From Nitrospirota bacterium (GTDB lineage Bacteria; Nitrospirota; Nitrospiria; Nitrospirales; UBA8639), in the NCBI GenBank assembly GCA_027623995.1, contig JAQBUF010000019.1, positions 1 to 50,645 of the forward strand: a stretch of DNA of 50,645 nucleotides, written 5' to 3'. Each line of letters opens with the position of its first letter. Positions within the stretch are counted from its first letter, which is position 1. Shown piece by piece: positions 42,302 to 50,213 of this stretch. The position numbers and the translations under genes were made by a program. The notes beneath the pieces were generated by a model, which searched no databases, was not told the origin of the DNA, and saw nothing but the letters and a program-made list of their open reading frames with translations.

Positions 42302-43582
42302 TTGAAAGGCATTGACCTCATCTCGACGGATTGGACTCGTTCGGACCTCGAGCAAGAGACTAATCGAATCTTTGACGTCTGTGATGGATGCCGTCGATGC
42401 TTTAATCTCTGCCCGTCCTTTAACACGCTTTTAGATCGCATTGACGAATACGATAGTGACGTTTCCAAAATCACCGCAGCCGACTACGAACAAGTTGAAC
42501 AGGAATGTTATTACTGCAAACTCTGCTTTAACCACTGCCCCTATACGCCACCTCATCAATACGAAATAGATTTTCCACGCCTCATGGCTGCATGGAAAAA
42601 ACTACGGGTCCAAGAAAAAGGTGCCTCATGGCGTGATCGACTTCTGATCCAAACGGACTTGATTGGCAAACTTGGCGGGATGACGGCCTCCTTGACTAAC
42701 TGGGCACTCTCCACTCCATGGATTCGAGGATTGGTTGAGAATGTCGTGGGCCTCCATCGCGATCGACAAGTGTTATTTTTTTCGAAGGAAAGTTTCCCTC
42801 AGTGGTGGAGAAAGCGGAGCCCCAAAACACCATCGAGTTCGGCTCAACACAAGGTCATTCTATTTCCAAGTTGCATGGTGAATTACCAGGCCACGGATAT
42901 TGGCAAGGCCACAGTTCAGGTATTGGAAAAAAACGGGGTGAAGGTCGTAGTCCCAGAAGGACAGCGATGCTGTAGCATGCCCTCGTTTGATGTCGGCGAC
43001 ACTGACACCATGGTGCAAACCGCACGGCATCATCTGAAACTCTTCCAACCCTACCTCGATCAAGGGTATGATCTGGTCATTCCTACGCCCTCTTGCAGCC
43101 TGATGTTTAAGCGAGAGTATCCCTACCTGATGCCGACACCAGAAATGAAACATTTAGCCGAACGCACATTCGATGTGTGCGAATATTTGATGCGGCTCAA
43201 AAAAAATGGAGCCTTATCACTTGAGTTCACGCAGACCACACAGCGCATTGCCTATCAAGTGCCCTGTCATTTGCGGGATCAGAATATCGGATTTAAATCC
43301 AAGGAGCTCATGGAGCTCACGGGAGCCCAAGTGGAACTCATCGAAAAATGTTCCGGCCATGATGGCTCATGGGGAGCGAAAGTTGAATTCTTTGACTTGT
43401 CGATGAAAATTGCGAAAAAAGCTGTGCGCCAGATTTTAAATAGTGAGCCATATCTGGTGGCATCCGACTGCCCACTTTCCGCGCTTCAACTTGATCAGGC
43501 TGGCGCAACGCAGCCAGGAAAAGGACCGATGACACAACATCCTATTCAAATTATTCGCGACGCGTATCGGTTACCATCATGA
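42302..43582 (+). CDS. Fe-S oxidoreductase with two 4Fe-4S sites and CCG domains (HdrD/GlpC-like)
   Basis: A 426-residue protein of the heterodisulfide-reductase/glycolate-oxidase Fe-S subunit type. Two ferredoxin-like sites are C27-x2-C30-x2-C33-x3-C37 and C69-x2-C72-x2-C75-x3-C79. Cysteine-rich CCG-like parts follow (FPSCMVNYQ, GQRCCSMPSFD, TPSCSLMFK, then VPCHLRD and KCSGHDGSWG). Translation appears to start at a TTG at 42302 with AAAGGA upstream. It overlaps the DUF3501 gene by four bases. This Fur - rubrerythrin - Fe-S - DUF3501 order is conserved in Nitrospirota and some proteobacteria. Electron transfer to rubrerythrin is an attractive but unproven role. Confidence 0.9.
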   Translation: MKGIDLISTDWTRSDLEQETNRIFDVCDGCRRCFNLCPSFNTLLDRIDEYDSDVSKITAADYEQVEQECYYCKLCFNHCPYTPPHQYEIDFPRLMAAWKKLRVQEKGASWRDRLLIQTDLIGKLGGMTASLTNWALSTPWIRGLVENVVGLHRDRQVLFFSKESFPQWWRKRSPKTPSSSAQHKVILFPSCMVNYQATDIGKATVQVLEKNGVKVVVPEGQRCCSMPSFDVGDTDTMVQTARHHLKLFQPYLDQGYDLVIPTPSCSLMFKREYPYLMPTPEMKHLAERTFDVCEYLMRLKKNGALSLEFTQTTQRIAYQVPCHLRDQNIGFKSKELMELTGAQVELIEKCSGHDGSWGAKVEFFDLSMKIAKKAVRQILNSEPYLVASDCPLSALQLDQAGATQPGKGPMTQHPIQIIRDAYRLPS

Positions 43583-44163
43583 AACCACTCACTCAATCCG
43601 ACCTATTATCCCATGCCGACTACGAGGCTCAGCGCCCCACCTATCGGAAAAAGATTATCGCTCTCAAAAATAGGCGGCGCATCGAAGTTGGTCCATTTGT
43701 GACATTGCTCTTTGAAAATCGAGAGACCCTTAGCTCTCAGATTCAAGAAATGGTGCGAGTCGAACGCATTTTTGAGGAATCCAAGATCCAGGACGAACTC
43801 AATGTATATAACGCCATTCTTCCACAACCAGGTGAATTGAGTGCGACCCTCATGATTGAAATCACCGATGATGATCAAATCAAAAAAACCCTCGACTCCT
43901 TTCAGGGACTCGACCGTTCGGATACCCTTTCAATCCAGGTTGGAAGAGAAACCGCCTATGCCCAATTTGAGGCCGGCCACAGTAAAGAGGACAAAATCAG
44001 TGCAGTCCATTTTATTCGATTTGCAATTCCTCAAACCTTTCTCCAGATGCTTCAAAAAGATGGGGCTAATGCCTCTATTCACATCATCCATGAGAACTAC
44101 GTAGTTGAGACTCAAGTGCCAGAGGAAATGACAGCCGAATGGCTAAAGGACCTGGAATCCTGA
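43579..44163 (+). CDS. DUF3501 family protein
   Basis: A 194-residue soluble protein of the DUF3501 family. Typical segments are YEAQRPTYRKKIIALKNRRR (15-34), GPFVTLLFENRETLSSQIQE and MVRVERIFEE, with INDELxxYN-like residues as DELNVYNAILP. No cofactor motif is visible. The ATG at 43579 overlaps the Fe-S protein stop by four bases. The function is unknown; the constant company of rubrerythrin and the CCG Fe-S protein points to oxidative-stress electron transfer. Confidence 0.92.
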   Translation: MKPLTQSDLLSHADYEAQRPTYRKKIIALKNRRRIEVGPFVTLLFENRETLSSQIQEMVRVERIFEESKIQDELNVYNAILPQPGELSATLMIEITDDDQIKKTLDSFQGLDRSDTLSIQVGRETAYAQFEAGHSKEDKISAVHFIRFAIPQTFLQMLQKDGANASIHIIHENYVVETQVPEEMTAEWLKDLES

Positions 44164-44202
44164 TGTTTTATACGTTTTTTTAAGGATTTTTGGTTTAAGA
44201 AA

Positions 44203-44231
44203 TTGACTTCCACCGAGGGGGTGGTTATCAT
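44203..44231 (+). promoter_or_regulatory. Promoter of the ErpA/IscA gene with a palindrome in the spacer
   Basis: TTGACT at 44203-44208 and TATCAT at 44226-44231 with a 17-bp spacer. The spacer contains CCACC-gaggg-GGTGG, an inverted repeat fitting a repressor site. Start of transcription near 44238 would leave a leader of about 80 nt. Confidence 0.55.
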
Positions 44232-44320
44232 TGATCTTTACAAGACATACTCCCCAGGTTTCATCTGCAACAGGGGAAAAACGCGAACAAATCAACACCT
44301 AATATTGAGTGGAGGAAATC

Positions 44321-44647
44321 ATGGTCACAATAACACCGATGGCAGAAGAAAAGATTAAAGAACTGGTCAATGAAGAGACCGAAGAGGAAATTATAGGGTT
44401 ACGGATTTATGTCAAAGGTGGTGGCTGCAGCGGTTACCAATATGGCATGTCCTTCGAATCCAAAATGGAAGACGATGACACCGTGATTGAAAAAGGCGGC
44501 GTGAAAGTCATTGTCGATTCTCAAAGTGCTCCGATGTTGAATGGCGCCGAAGTCGATTATGTCGACAGCCTTCAAGGTTCTGGCTTTGCGATTAAAAATC
44601 CCCAAGCCAAAAGCACCTGTGGTTGCGGCAGTTCCTTTAGCACCTAA
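44321..44647 (+). CDS. erpA: A-type Fe-S cluster carrier (ErpA/IscA family)
   Basis: A 108-residue HesB/IscA/ErpA carrier that delivers Fe-S clusters to target proteins. The three cluster cysteines are C36 (VKGGGCSGYQYG), C100 and C102 (STCGCGSSF). I use the ATG at 44321, which has GGAGG five bases upstream; a GTG at 44309 would put the ribosome site inside the gene. ErpA and IscA cannot be told apart with confidence here. It has its own promoter-like region after the DUF3501 gene. Confidence 0.92.
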   Translation: MVTITPMAEEKIKELVNEETEEEIIGLRIYVKGGGCSGYQYGMSFESKMEDDDTVIEKGGVKVIVDSQSAPMLNGAEVDYVDSLQGSGFAIKNPQAKSTCGCGSSFST

Positions 44648-44671
44648 TTTATTTCGATATTGAAGAGATCG

Positions 44672-44726
44672 AAAGGGGCCCGGCATCTTGCCATATCGTT
44701 GGCAAAATTCCTGGCCCTTTTTTATT
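44672..44726 (+). terminator. Probable terminator after ErpA/IscA
   Basis: AAAGGGGCC pairs with GGCCCTTTTTT, enclosing a smaller stem TTGCCA-tatcgt-TGGCAA. The T-run follows directly. It lies before the ATG at 44747 of the next gene, arguing against the longer upstream start of that gene. Confidence 0.6.
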
Positions 44727-44746
44727 TGACCGGACTATTCTCTCTC

Positions 44747-45562
44747 ATGGCTTATTCGACCCTCACCAAACGCATAGAATTCTCCGCCTCGCATTTTTAT
44801 CGCAATCCCGTTTGGGACGAGGCGAGAAACAAGCACGTCTTTGGGGCATGCTACCAGGAGCATGGACACAACTATTTATTGGAAGTCACTGTGGGTGGGA
44901 GGGTCGATCCAGTCACCGGCATGATCATCAATCTGTACGACCTCAAACAGATTGTAACTGATGTCTTAGAAGAATTCGATCACAAACATCTCAACTTGGA
45001 CACGCCTTATTTTGAAAGCATGATCCCGACTACAGAAAATTTAGCCTTGATACTTTGGCGAAAATTTCGTGCTCGACCAGAGACACAAGATCTACGCTCC
45101 ATTCGTTTATTTGAAGGGGAAGACTTGTGGGCAGAGCTCTCGACACCTCTGGCTCCTGAAGCAACGGTTTCCATTGAAGATTACCCAGAGCCCTCCAAAG
45201 CATGTATTAGCCGCCGCTATTCCTTGAGCATTAATTCTTCAAAGGGAGCCATTCACACGTTGGGATCTCATCTCTCAATTGATGTATCCGTTTTTGGCAC
45301 GATTGATTCATCTACTGGGCGGGTAACGGATATTTCCCTATTGGACGAATTGATCAACACCCATCTCATTTATCGCTTCAATGGAAAAAACATATCCCAA
45401 GACCCAGCCTTCCAATCCCAACCCATCACCCTCCTCACCTTAGCCCAATCACTTTGGCCATTCCTTGAACCAGTCGCAGGCGGGCAATTGGCTAAAATTT
45501 CTATCAAAAATCAGAATGAAACTCGTGTGGAATACACGGGGGTTCCTCTCGCCGTTTCCTAA
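44747..45562 (+). CDS. Two-domain 6-carboxytetrahydropterin synthase-like protein (QueD family)
   Basis: The first half (about residues 1-135) is a complete T-fold domain of the QueD/PTPS family. It has H16 (FSASHFYRNP), the catalytic C35 and zinc ligands H39 and H41 (GACYQEHGHNY), then the DHKHLN segment and a RLFEGEDLW end. The second half (about 145-270) follows the same order of strands and helices, with LGSHLSIDVSVFGTIDSSTG and DISLLDELINTHLIYRFN, but lacks the Cys and most zinc ligands. It looks like a decayed internal duplication. The ATG at 44747 fits the family start; the frame stays open to 44660 through the preceding terminator. Its role is pterin or queuosine precursor synthesis. 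Confidence 0.85.
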   Translation: MAYSTLTKRIEFSASHFYRNPVWDEARNKHVFGACYQEHGHNYLLEVTVGGRVDPVTGMIINLYDLKQIVTDVLEEFDHKHLNLDTPYFESMIPTTENLALILWRKFRARPETQDLRSIRLFEGEDLWAELSTPLAPEATVSIEDYPEPSKACISRRYSLSINSSKGAIHTLGSHLSIDVSVFGTIDSSTGRVTDISLLDELINTHLIYRFNGKNISQDPAFQSQPITLLTLAQSLWPFLEPVAGGQLAKISIKNQNETRVEYTGVPLAVS

Positions 45563-45644
45563 TCCAATTTTTCCTTGTGTCATTTCGACCAAAGGGAGAA
45601 ATCTGTAGTGCAACAATGTGGATGTTTATTTGAAGAATTATTAG

Positions 45645-45752
45645 ATGCAGGGTTTCGCCCCTGCAGACGAGGCCCCCTTCGACAGACTCAGAGCAGGCTT
45701 TTTGTTTCAGCAAAAGGACCTAAAACCATGTTCGCCCGTGCGCGCCCTCCTA
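45645..45752 (+). repeat. R3 repeat left of hicAB, with nested palindrome
   Basis: Forward R3 copy: ATGCAGGG-tttcg-CCCCTGCA, then GACGAGG, GTTTCAGCAAAAGGACC and CCCGTGCGCGCCC. A small palindrome (CCCTTCGACAGACTCAGAGC, about 45674-45694) interrupts it where other copies read straight from GACGAGGTC into TTTTG. Confidence 0.72.
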
Positions 45753-45813
45753 GAAAGTAAGATCTGCGCACGATGATTAAGGAAAGAAACCAAAGGCTTT
45801 CAGTGTGGGATTA

Positions 45814-45842
45814 TTGCACTTGTACACATATGGGTGTACGAT
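45814..45842 (+). promoter_or_regulatory. hicAB promoter with overlapping palindromic operator
   Basis: TTGCAC at 45814-45819 and TACGAT at 45837-45842 with a 17-bp spacer. The palindrome GTACAC-atatgg-GTGTAC (45822-45839) fills the spacer and touches the -10. The hicA ATG begins only 6 nt after the -10, so the transcript is predicted to be leaderless. Repression by the HicB HTH domain at this site is inferred. Confidence 0.6.
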
Positions 45843-45848
45843 AGCAAA

Positions 45849-46031
45849 ATGAGGCGAAAGGAATTAGAAAAAGCACTCAAGTCGTTAGGTTGGTGGTGTT
45901 TGCGACATGGGGGCAAGCATGATATTTGGACAGATGGAGATTGGGAGGAACCTATTCCTAGGCATAATGAAATAAATGAACTATTGGCACGCCATATTCT
46001 TCGACGGGCAAAGAAAGGAGGAAAATCGTGA
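45849..46031 (+). CDS. hicA: HicA-type mRNA interferase toxin
   Basis: A 60-residue toxin with the double-stranded-RNA-binding-like HicA fold. Its likely catalytic histidine is H24 in RHGGKHDIWT; KELEKALKSLGW before it and IPRHNEINELLARHIL after it are family features. HicA cleaves mRNA to stop growth until neutralised by HicB. I begin at the ATG at 45849, since the longer frame from 45834 would start inside the promoter. The stop overlaps the GTG start of hicB by four bases. R3 repeats flank the pair. Confidence 0.9.
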   Translation: MRRKELEKALKSLGWWCLRHGGKHDIWTDGDWEEPIPRHNEINELLARHILRRAKKGGKS

Positions 46032-46447
46032 GGTTTTCGGGAAGGGTATATAAAGAAGGTAAATGGTGGTTGGCGGAAATTCCAGTTCTGGAGACCCTAA
46101 CCCAAGGACGTTCCCGCAAAGAAGCCCTTGAGATGCTTTCAGACATGATGGAATCCATGATCAATATAAAAGGATTCAAGGTAGAGGTCTTGTTAGGATC
46201 CCAAAATGAATTCGAAGTCGGCTCCAAAGACATAAAACCATTGATTCGTTTGCTCTTGCAACGAAAGCGACAAACAAGTGGGTTGTCCTTATCGGAGGCA
46301 GCAGCACGGCTCGGGGCATCTTCCCGAAACGCATATGCCCGGTATGAACAGGGGCGGTCCGTTCCTACGATCGAAAAGTTGGATGAACTACTGCGTGCCG
46401 TCAGTCCCAATGTCGATATCGTCATTCAAAAAAGTGTATTGGCCTAA
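46028..46447 (+). CDS. hicB: HicB-type antitoxin with XRE DNA-binding domain
   Basis: The antitoxin of the hicAB pair, 139 residues. Residues 1-60 form the HicB partial RNase-H-like fold (GRVYKEGKWWLAEIPVLE, then QGRSRKEALEMLSDMMESMI). Residues about 75-135 form an HTH (LSLSEAAARLGASSRNAYAR, then YEQGRSVPTIEKLDELLRAV). It should bind HicA and the palindrome upstream of hicA. Translation starts at GTG 46028, coupled to the hicA stop. Confidence 0.9.
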   Translation: MRFSGRVYKEGKWWLAEIPVLETLTQGRSRKEALEMLSDMMESMINIKGFKVEVLLGSQNEFEVGSKDIKPLIRLLLQRKRQTSGLSLSEAAARLGASSRNAYARYEQGRSVPTIEKLDELLRAVSPNVDIVIQKSVLA

Positions 46448-46475
46448 CTCATATTTTAAGTGGATGAATTTTTGG

Positions 46476-46584
46476 ATTCAGGGTTTCTCTCCTGCCTGAC
46501 GAGGTCCTGTTGATTCGGCAAAATAACCCAAAACCATTTTTGCCGAAACAAAAGTGACTCGTCGCGTGGGGACGAAACCCCACA
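46476..46584. repeat. R3 fold-back repeat right of hicAB
   Basis: It begins like a forward copy (TTCAGGGTTTCTCTCCTGC, TGACGAGGTCC, GATTCGGCAAAATAACCC) and closes as a reverse copy (TTGCCGAAACAAAAG, ACTCGTC, GTGGGGACGAAACCCCAC). It is the same fold-back design as at 13115-13189. Confidence 0.7.
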
Positions 46585-46613
46585 TAAATAATGTTCAAGA
46601 AAACGGGAAACGA

Positions 46614-46949
46614 TTATGGATTGGGAAAGTGCTCTTGAAAAAGAATCGCGAGTGCCGACTCTTCGATCTTGCCTTCTCTCGTCAGTAACAATTGACCGTT
46701 GGAAAAAAAATGTGTGGTGGGATAGGTTTCGAAGGTGTGCTGTTTTTTTATGCCACGGCAACGGCCGGGAACATGCATTTTGGCTTTGCCTATTTTAATA
46801 TGTCCATACTTCGCTGCAACTGATTCCAAAATCGGATCAAACTCCATACAAGGTTGGCACGACCCAATGCCATAGGACACCATCGCCGCAGGTGCTTGTG
46901 TCAATTCTTCGTAATTTTCGTCTGAGACACTTATTACCGTTCCAGCCAT
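46614..46949 (-). CDS. Thioredoxin-fold protein with SCQPC active site
   Basis: A 111-residue thioredoxin-like protein. The redox motif is C31-Q-P-C34 in YGIGSCQPCMEFDP; the usual W before the first Cys is S. A cis-proline region is visible as FETYPTTHFF. The start is taken at the ATG at 46949, giving MAGTVISVSDENYEEL; a longer frame begins at 46979. No signal peptide, so cytoplasmic. It lies downstream of the peroxiredoxin on the same strand but behind a strong terminator, so reduction of that enzyme is plausible though not through co-expression. Confidence 0.82.
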   Translation of the reverse strand: MAGTVISVSDENYEELTQAPAAMVSYGIGSCQPCMEFDPILESVAAKYGHIKIGKAKMHVPGRCRGIKKQHTFETYPTTHFFSNGQLLLTREGKIEESALAILFQEHFPNP

Positions 46950-46983
46950 TGTCGTATTCTTTCCAGGGTGGCGTTTCAAAAAT

Positions 46984-47022
46984 GAAGGGGATTCCTGAAC
47001 GTTCAGGAATCCCCTTCGAACT
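46984..47022 (-). terminator. Strong terminator of the peroxiredoxin gene
   Basis: GAAGGGGATTCCTGAA (46984-46999) and TTCAGGAATCCCCTTC (47002-47017) form a perfect 16-bp stem with a 2-base centre. On the minus strand it is followed by ATTTTTG. It starts 17 nt after the peroxiredoxin stop. Confidence 0.85.
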
Positions 47023-47034
47023 GCGGCAAGACCG

Positions 47035-47505
47035 TTAGCCCAATTTTTTCAAGGCTTCCAAAATTTCTTTGTCATCCCGAGCCACTTTGATTTCTTGGAC
47101 TTTGGCATATGCGACCTTGCCATCTTTGCCCACGATCACCGTAGCGCGTTTGGCGCAGTTTAAGGCATCAAAATACAGGCCATAGGATTTACACACCGTC
47201 CGGTGCATATCGGCCAATAAGCGATGCTTGAGGTCCAAGGCGTCTGCCCAGGCTTTGTGTGAAAAGAAGCTATCCGTGCTAATGCCGAATACTTCTGAGT
47301 TCGCATCGGAAAAACTTGGAAAATCATCGGTGAGACATTTATTTTCACCTTCACATACTGGGCTCCAATCTAAGGGGTAAAATGCCAACACGACATTTTT
47401 ATTCCCTTTAAAGGAACTCAGGGTGACATCATTTTGGTCCTGATCTTTTAAGGTGAAATCCGGGGCATCATCACCAACTTTTATTTCTGCTGCAACATCT
47501 GACAT
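47035..47505 (-). CDS. Peroxiredoxin (AhpC/TSA family, AhpE-like)
   Basis: A thiol peroxidase of 156 residues. The peroxidatic cysteine is C51 in [12 protein letters not shown], matching the PxxxT/SxxC pattern with Ser. The fold markers [20 protein letters not shown] and [11 protein letters not shown] precede it, and GVGKDGKV-like [15 protein letters not shown] follows. Further cysteines (in NKCLTDD, TVCKSYG and LNCAKRA) could act as resolving residues. Ribosome site TAGGAGGCC precedes the ATG at 47505. It probably works with the thioredoxin-like protein next door. Confidence 0.92.
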   Translation of the reverse strand: MSDVAAEIKVGDDAPDFTLKDQDQNDVTLSSFKGNKNVVLAFYPLDWSPVCEGENKCLTDDFPSFSDANSEVFGISTDSFFSHKAWADALDLKHRLLADMHRTVCKSYGLYFDALNCAKRATVIVGKDGKVAYAKVQEIKVARDDKEILEALKKLG

Positions 47506-47802
47506 AAAACGGCCTCCTAATTATTGAAGAAATGTGTAAGTAATCTAACCTCGCTGATTGCAAGAGTTTTTTCGTAGCATGGGATCTGAATAGTTGTCAA
47601 CATACCAAACGCCCTAACGGAAGACAAACCCGCTAACATTGGTGCAACGGACTGTCCGATCAGTAAAAAAATAGCATTTTCTTCAAAATCCTTTCTTGTC
47701 ATTTGAGCTATCCAGCGGTATCGTATTCTTTATAGGGTATTTTCATTAGAAGAAAGTCCGATCACAGACAATCCAATTCTCCAGCCTTCAATACCTTTAC
47801 CC
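47506..47802. other. Divergent promoter region, no gene
   Basis: Separates the peroxiredoxin (minus) and PBP1A (plus) genes and should hold both promoters. TATTCTTTATAGGGTATTTT near 47724 is the most AT-rich part. No repeat-family member. Confidence 0.45.
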
Positions 47803-50187
47803 ATGACCACGTCTCAAGCTAGTACACAACATTCCTCACGCCGACGTTGGCCTCGTGTGCTGTTGATCCTTGTCCTGGCTGCCACAGGGCTTGGGATGGG
47901 CGGAGTTATTGCGCTAGCCTGGTATGCCTCAACTGGCCTTCCTACCCTCGCCGTCCTGCATGAATATCAACCGAGTCTGATTACGAAGGTGCATGCTGAC
48001 AATGGTCAGGTCATGGGACAATTTTATGTCGAACGTCGAATCTTGGCTTCCCTCACCGAGGTTCCGCAAGATTTGATTAATGCCCTCATCGCCGTCGAAG
48101 ACGCGCGCTTTTTTGAACATCCTGGGCTGGATATTTGGGGCATCTTTCGCGCCACCTGGACGAACCTCAAACGGGGTGGAAAATTCGAGGGAGCCAGCAC
48201 GATTACCCAACAACTCGCGCGGACCTTGTTCTTGTCTTCTGAACGCACGTTTCGTCGAAAAATTCGAGAGTTGATCCTCGCCCTCAAAATGGAAGTCGTG
48301 TTGACGAAAGATCAAATCCTCGAAATGTATTTAAATCAAATCTACTTTGGACATGGAGCCTATGGTATTGGAAGCGCGGCCCTCACCTACTTTGGCAAGG
48401 GCTTATCGGAGTTGAGCTTACCCGAATCGGCCTTCTTGGCAGGGTTACCCAAAGCGCCAAGCACCTATTCCCCCTATAAAAATTATGATTTAGCGAAAAA
48501 TCGACAAGAACATGTCCTCGGACGTATGGCCCAAGCGAACTTCATTACCACTGAACAAGCCCAGGACGCTATTGACACCAAACTGAACTTCCAACGTCAG
48601 TCCATTGAACGGGCAGCGCCCTATTTCTTGGAGGATGTTCGTCAACATTTGGTCAGTGCATTTGGAGAATCAATGGTCTACAAAGGGGGCCTCCAAGTAT
48701 TCACCACGCTCAATATTGACATGCAACGGGCAGCTGAACTTGCGGTTCAGACAGGCCTCAAACAATTAGATAAACGCCAAGGGTGGCGAGGACCCCTTCG
48801 ACATGGAGATCCACCAGCCATGCTTCCCGAGGATCCTCCTGACAACAATCCCTCGCAGGGTGAAATTATTGAAGGCATTGTCAACCAGGTCTCCAAAGAG
48901 GAAGCGACTGTCGTGGCTGGAGGCCTTCTCGGCACGATCTCGCTCAAAGATATGATCTGGGCGAAACGTCGACTTGCCCAAAATGTCGATGTGACCGAAG
49001 CCAAAAACTTTCCGATCACCTCGGCCAAGCAATTATTACGTCCAGGAGATGTCATTGAGGTTTCCCTCAAATCAATGAAAAATGGGCAAGCTCAGTTCCG
49101 CCTTGACCAAACCCCCATTGTGGAAGGGGCGGCCATTGCCATTGATCCACGCACCGGTGCCATTCGAGCCATGGTTGGTGGATATGACTTTGAGCGAAGC
49201 GAATTTAATCGTGCACTGCTTTCAGTTCGTCAACCAGGTTCGGCATTTAAACCGATCATCTATGCGACGGCCATCGATGATGGCATGACTCCGGCCACTC
49301 TGGTGTTGGATGCCCCTGTCGTCTACGAGCAGGAAGATCCTGGGAAAACCTGGAAGCCCGAAAACTATGAAAAGCGATTCTTTGGTCCTATCACGCTACG
49401 AGAAGCACTCCGCCATTCCAGAAATGCGGCCACTGTGCGACTGCTTGAACAAATTGGCGTTCGTCGAGTCACGGAATTTTCGCGAAGCCTTGGAATCCGA
49501 AGTCCCCTGAGCCAAGACCTGTCTCTTGCCCTCGGGTCTTCTGGGGTCACCTTGCAAGAAATTACCTCAGCCTATGGAGTCTTTGCCAATCAAGGACTCG
49601 CGCTCTCCCCTTACACTATCTCCATTGTCAAAAATCAAGAAGACAACATTCTTGAGCAACATTTATTTGACCCTCGTCAGGTTGTCTCTCAAGAAACGGC
49701 CTATTTAATTACCCACATGATGATGGATGTGATTCAACACGGAACGGGAAAACGTGCGAGAAAAATTGGACGCCCCCTGGCTGGCAAAACGGGAACCACT
49801 AATAATTATCAAGATGCGTGGTTTGTCGGATATGCCCCGAACTTGGCTGTCGGCGTATGGGTAGGATTTGATAGTGTCGGACGCCTAGGAAAGACAGAAT
49901 CTGGAGCACATGCAGCGTTGCCCATTTGGACGCAATTTGTCGGTGAAGCTCTTCAAACCGTTCCGGTTCAAACATTTGCTATCCCCGAAGGCATTCAATT
50001 CGCAGAGATCGATCAAACGACCGGCCTGCTGGTCAGCGAGCCCTCAAAAAGAAGCACGACCGAGGTCTTTGCGGAGGGAACGGTCCCGCAACGTCCTGTT
50101 CGAAGCTCAGCAGACCCCTTGGATTTCTATGAATTTGATCAATTGGAAAAGGAAGTCGGACCAGAATTGAATGTCCAGGATGAATAA
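47803..50187 (+). CDS. mrcA: Class A penicillin-binding protein (PBP1A)
   Basis: A bifunctional peptidoglycan synthase of 794 residues. One membrane anchor is at 18-42. The glycosyltransferase (GT51) domain has AVEDARFFEHPGLD with the catalytic Glu near residue 98, GASTITQQLARTLFL, then RKIRELILALKMEV and YLNQIYFGHGAYGI. The transpeptidase domain has the nucleophile in RQPGSAFKPIIY, the SxN motif as SRNAATVRLL and KTGTTNNYQDAWFVGY. An OB-like insert (about 350-430) sits between them, as in PBP1A. The product polymerises glycan strands and cross-links stem peptides in the periplasm. Monocistronic; an IS end begins 7 nt after its stop. Confidence 0.95.
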   Translation: MTTSQASTQHSSRRRWPRVLLILVLAATGLGMGGVIALAWYASTGLPTLAVLHEYQPSLITKVHADNGQVMGQFYVERRILASLTEVPQDLINALIAVEDARFFEHPGLDIWGIFRATWTNLKRGGKFEGASTITQQLARTLFLSSERTFRRKIRELILALKMEVVLTKDQILEMYLNQIYFGHGAYGIGSAALTYFGKGLSELSLPESAFLAGLPKAPSTYSPYKNYDLAKNRQEHVLGRMAQANFITTEQAQDAIDTKLNFQRQSIERAAPYFLEDVRQHLVSAFGESMVYKGGLQVFTTLNIDMQRAAELAVQTGLKQLDKRQGWRGPLRHGDPPAMLPEDPPDNNPSQGEIIEGIVNQVSKEEATVVAGGLLGTISLKDMIWAKRRLAQNVDVTEAKNFPITSAKQLLRPGDVIEVSLKSMKNGQAQFRLDQTPIVEGAAIAIDPRTGAIRAMVGGYDFERSEFNRALLSVRQPGSAFKPIIYATAIDDGMTPATLVLDAPVVYEQEDPGKTWKPENYEKRFFGPITLREALRHSRNAATVRLLEQIGVRRVTEFSRSLGIRSPLSQDLSLALGSSGVTLQEITSAYGVFANQGLALSPYTISIVKNQEDNILEQHLFDPRQVVSQETAYLITHMMMDVIQHGTGKRARKIGRPLAGKTGTTNNYQDAWFVGYAPNLAVGVWVGFDSVGRLGKTESGAHAALPIWTQFVGEALQTVPVQTFAIPEGIQFAEIDQTTGLLVSEPSKRSTTEVFAEGTVPQRPVRSSADPLDFYEFDQLEKEVGPELNVQDE

Positions 50188-50193
50188 ATCAAC

Positions 50194-50212
50194 TGGGCTA
50201 TGCAGTTGACCG
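50194..50212. repeat. Probable terminal inverted repeat of an IS1595-family element
   Basis: GGGCTATGCAGTTGACCGC next to the 3' end of the transposase gene resembles the outer ends of IS1595-group elements (GG...CAACTGCATAG... on the reverse strand). The other end lies outside the window. Confidence 0.5.
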
Positions 50213-50213
50213 C

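Noticed and set aside
44660-44746. Upstream start of the QueD-like gene giving a membrane-like leader
   Set aside because: The extra 29 codons translate the stem and T-run of the erpA terminator; the family start fits the ATG at 44747.
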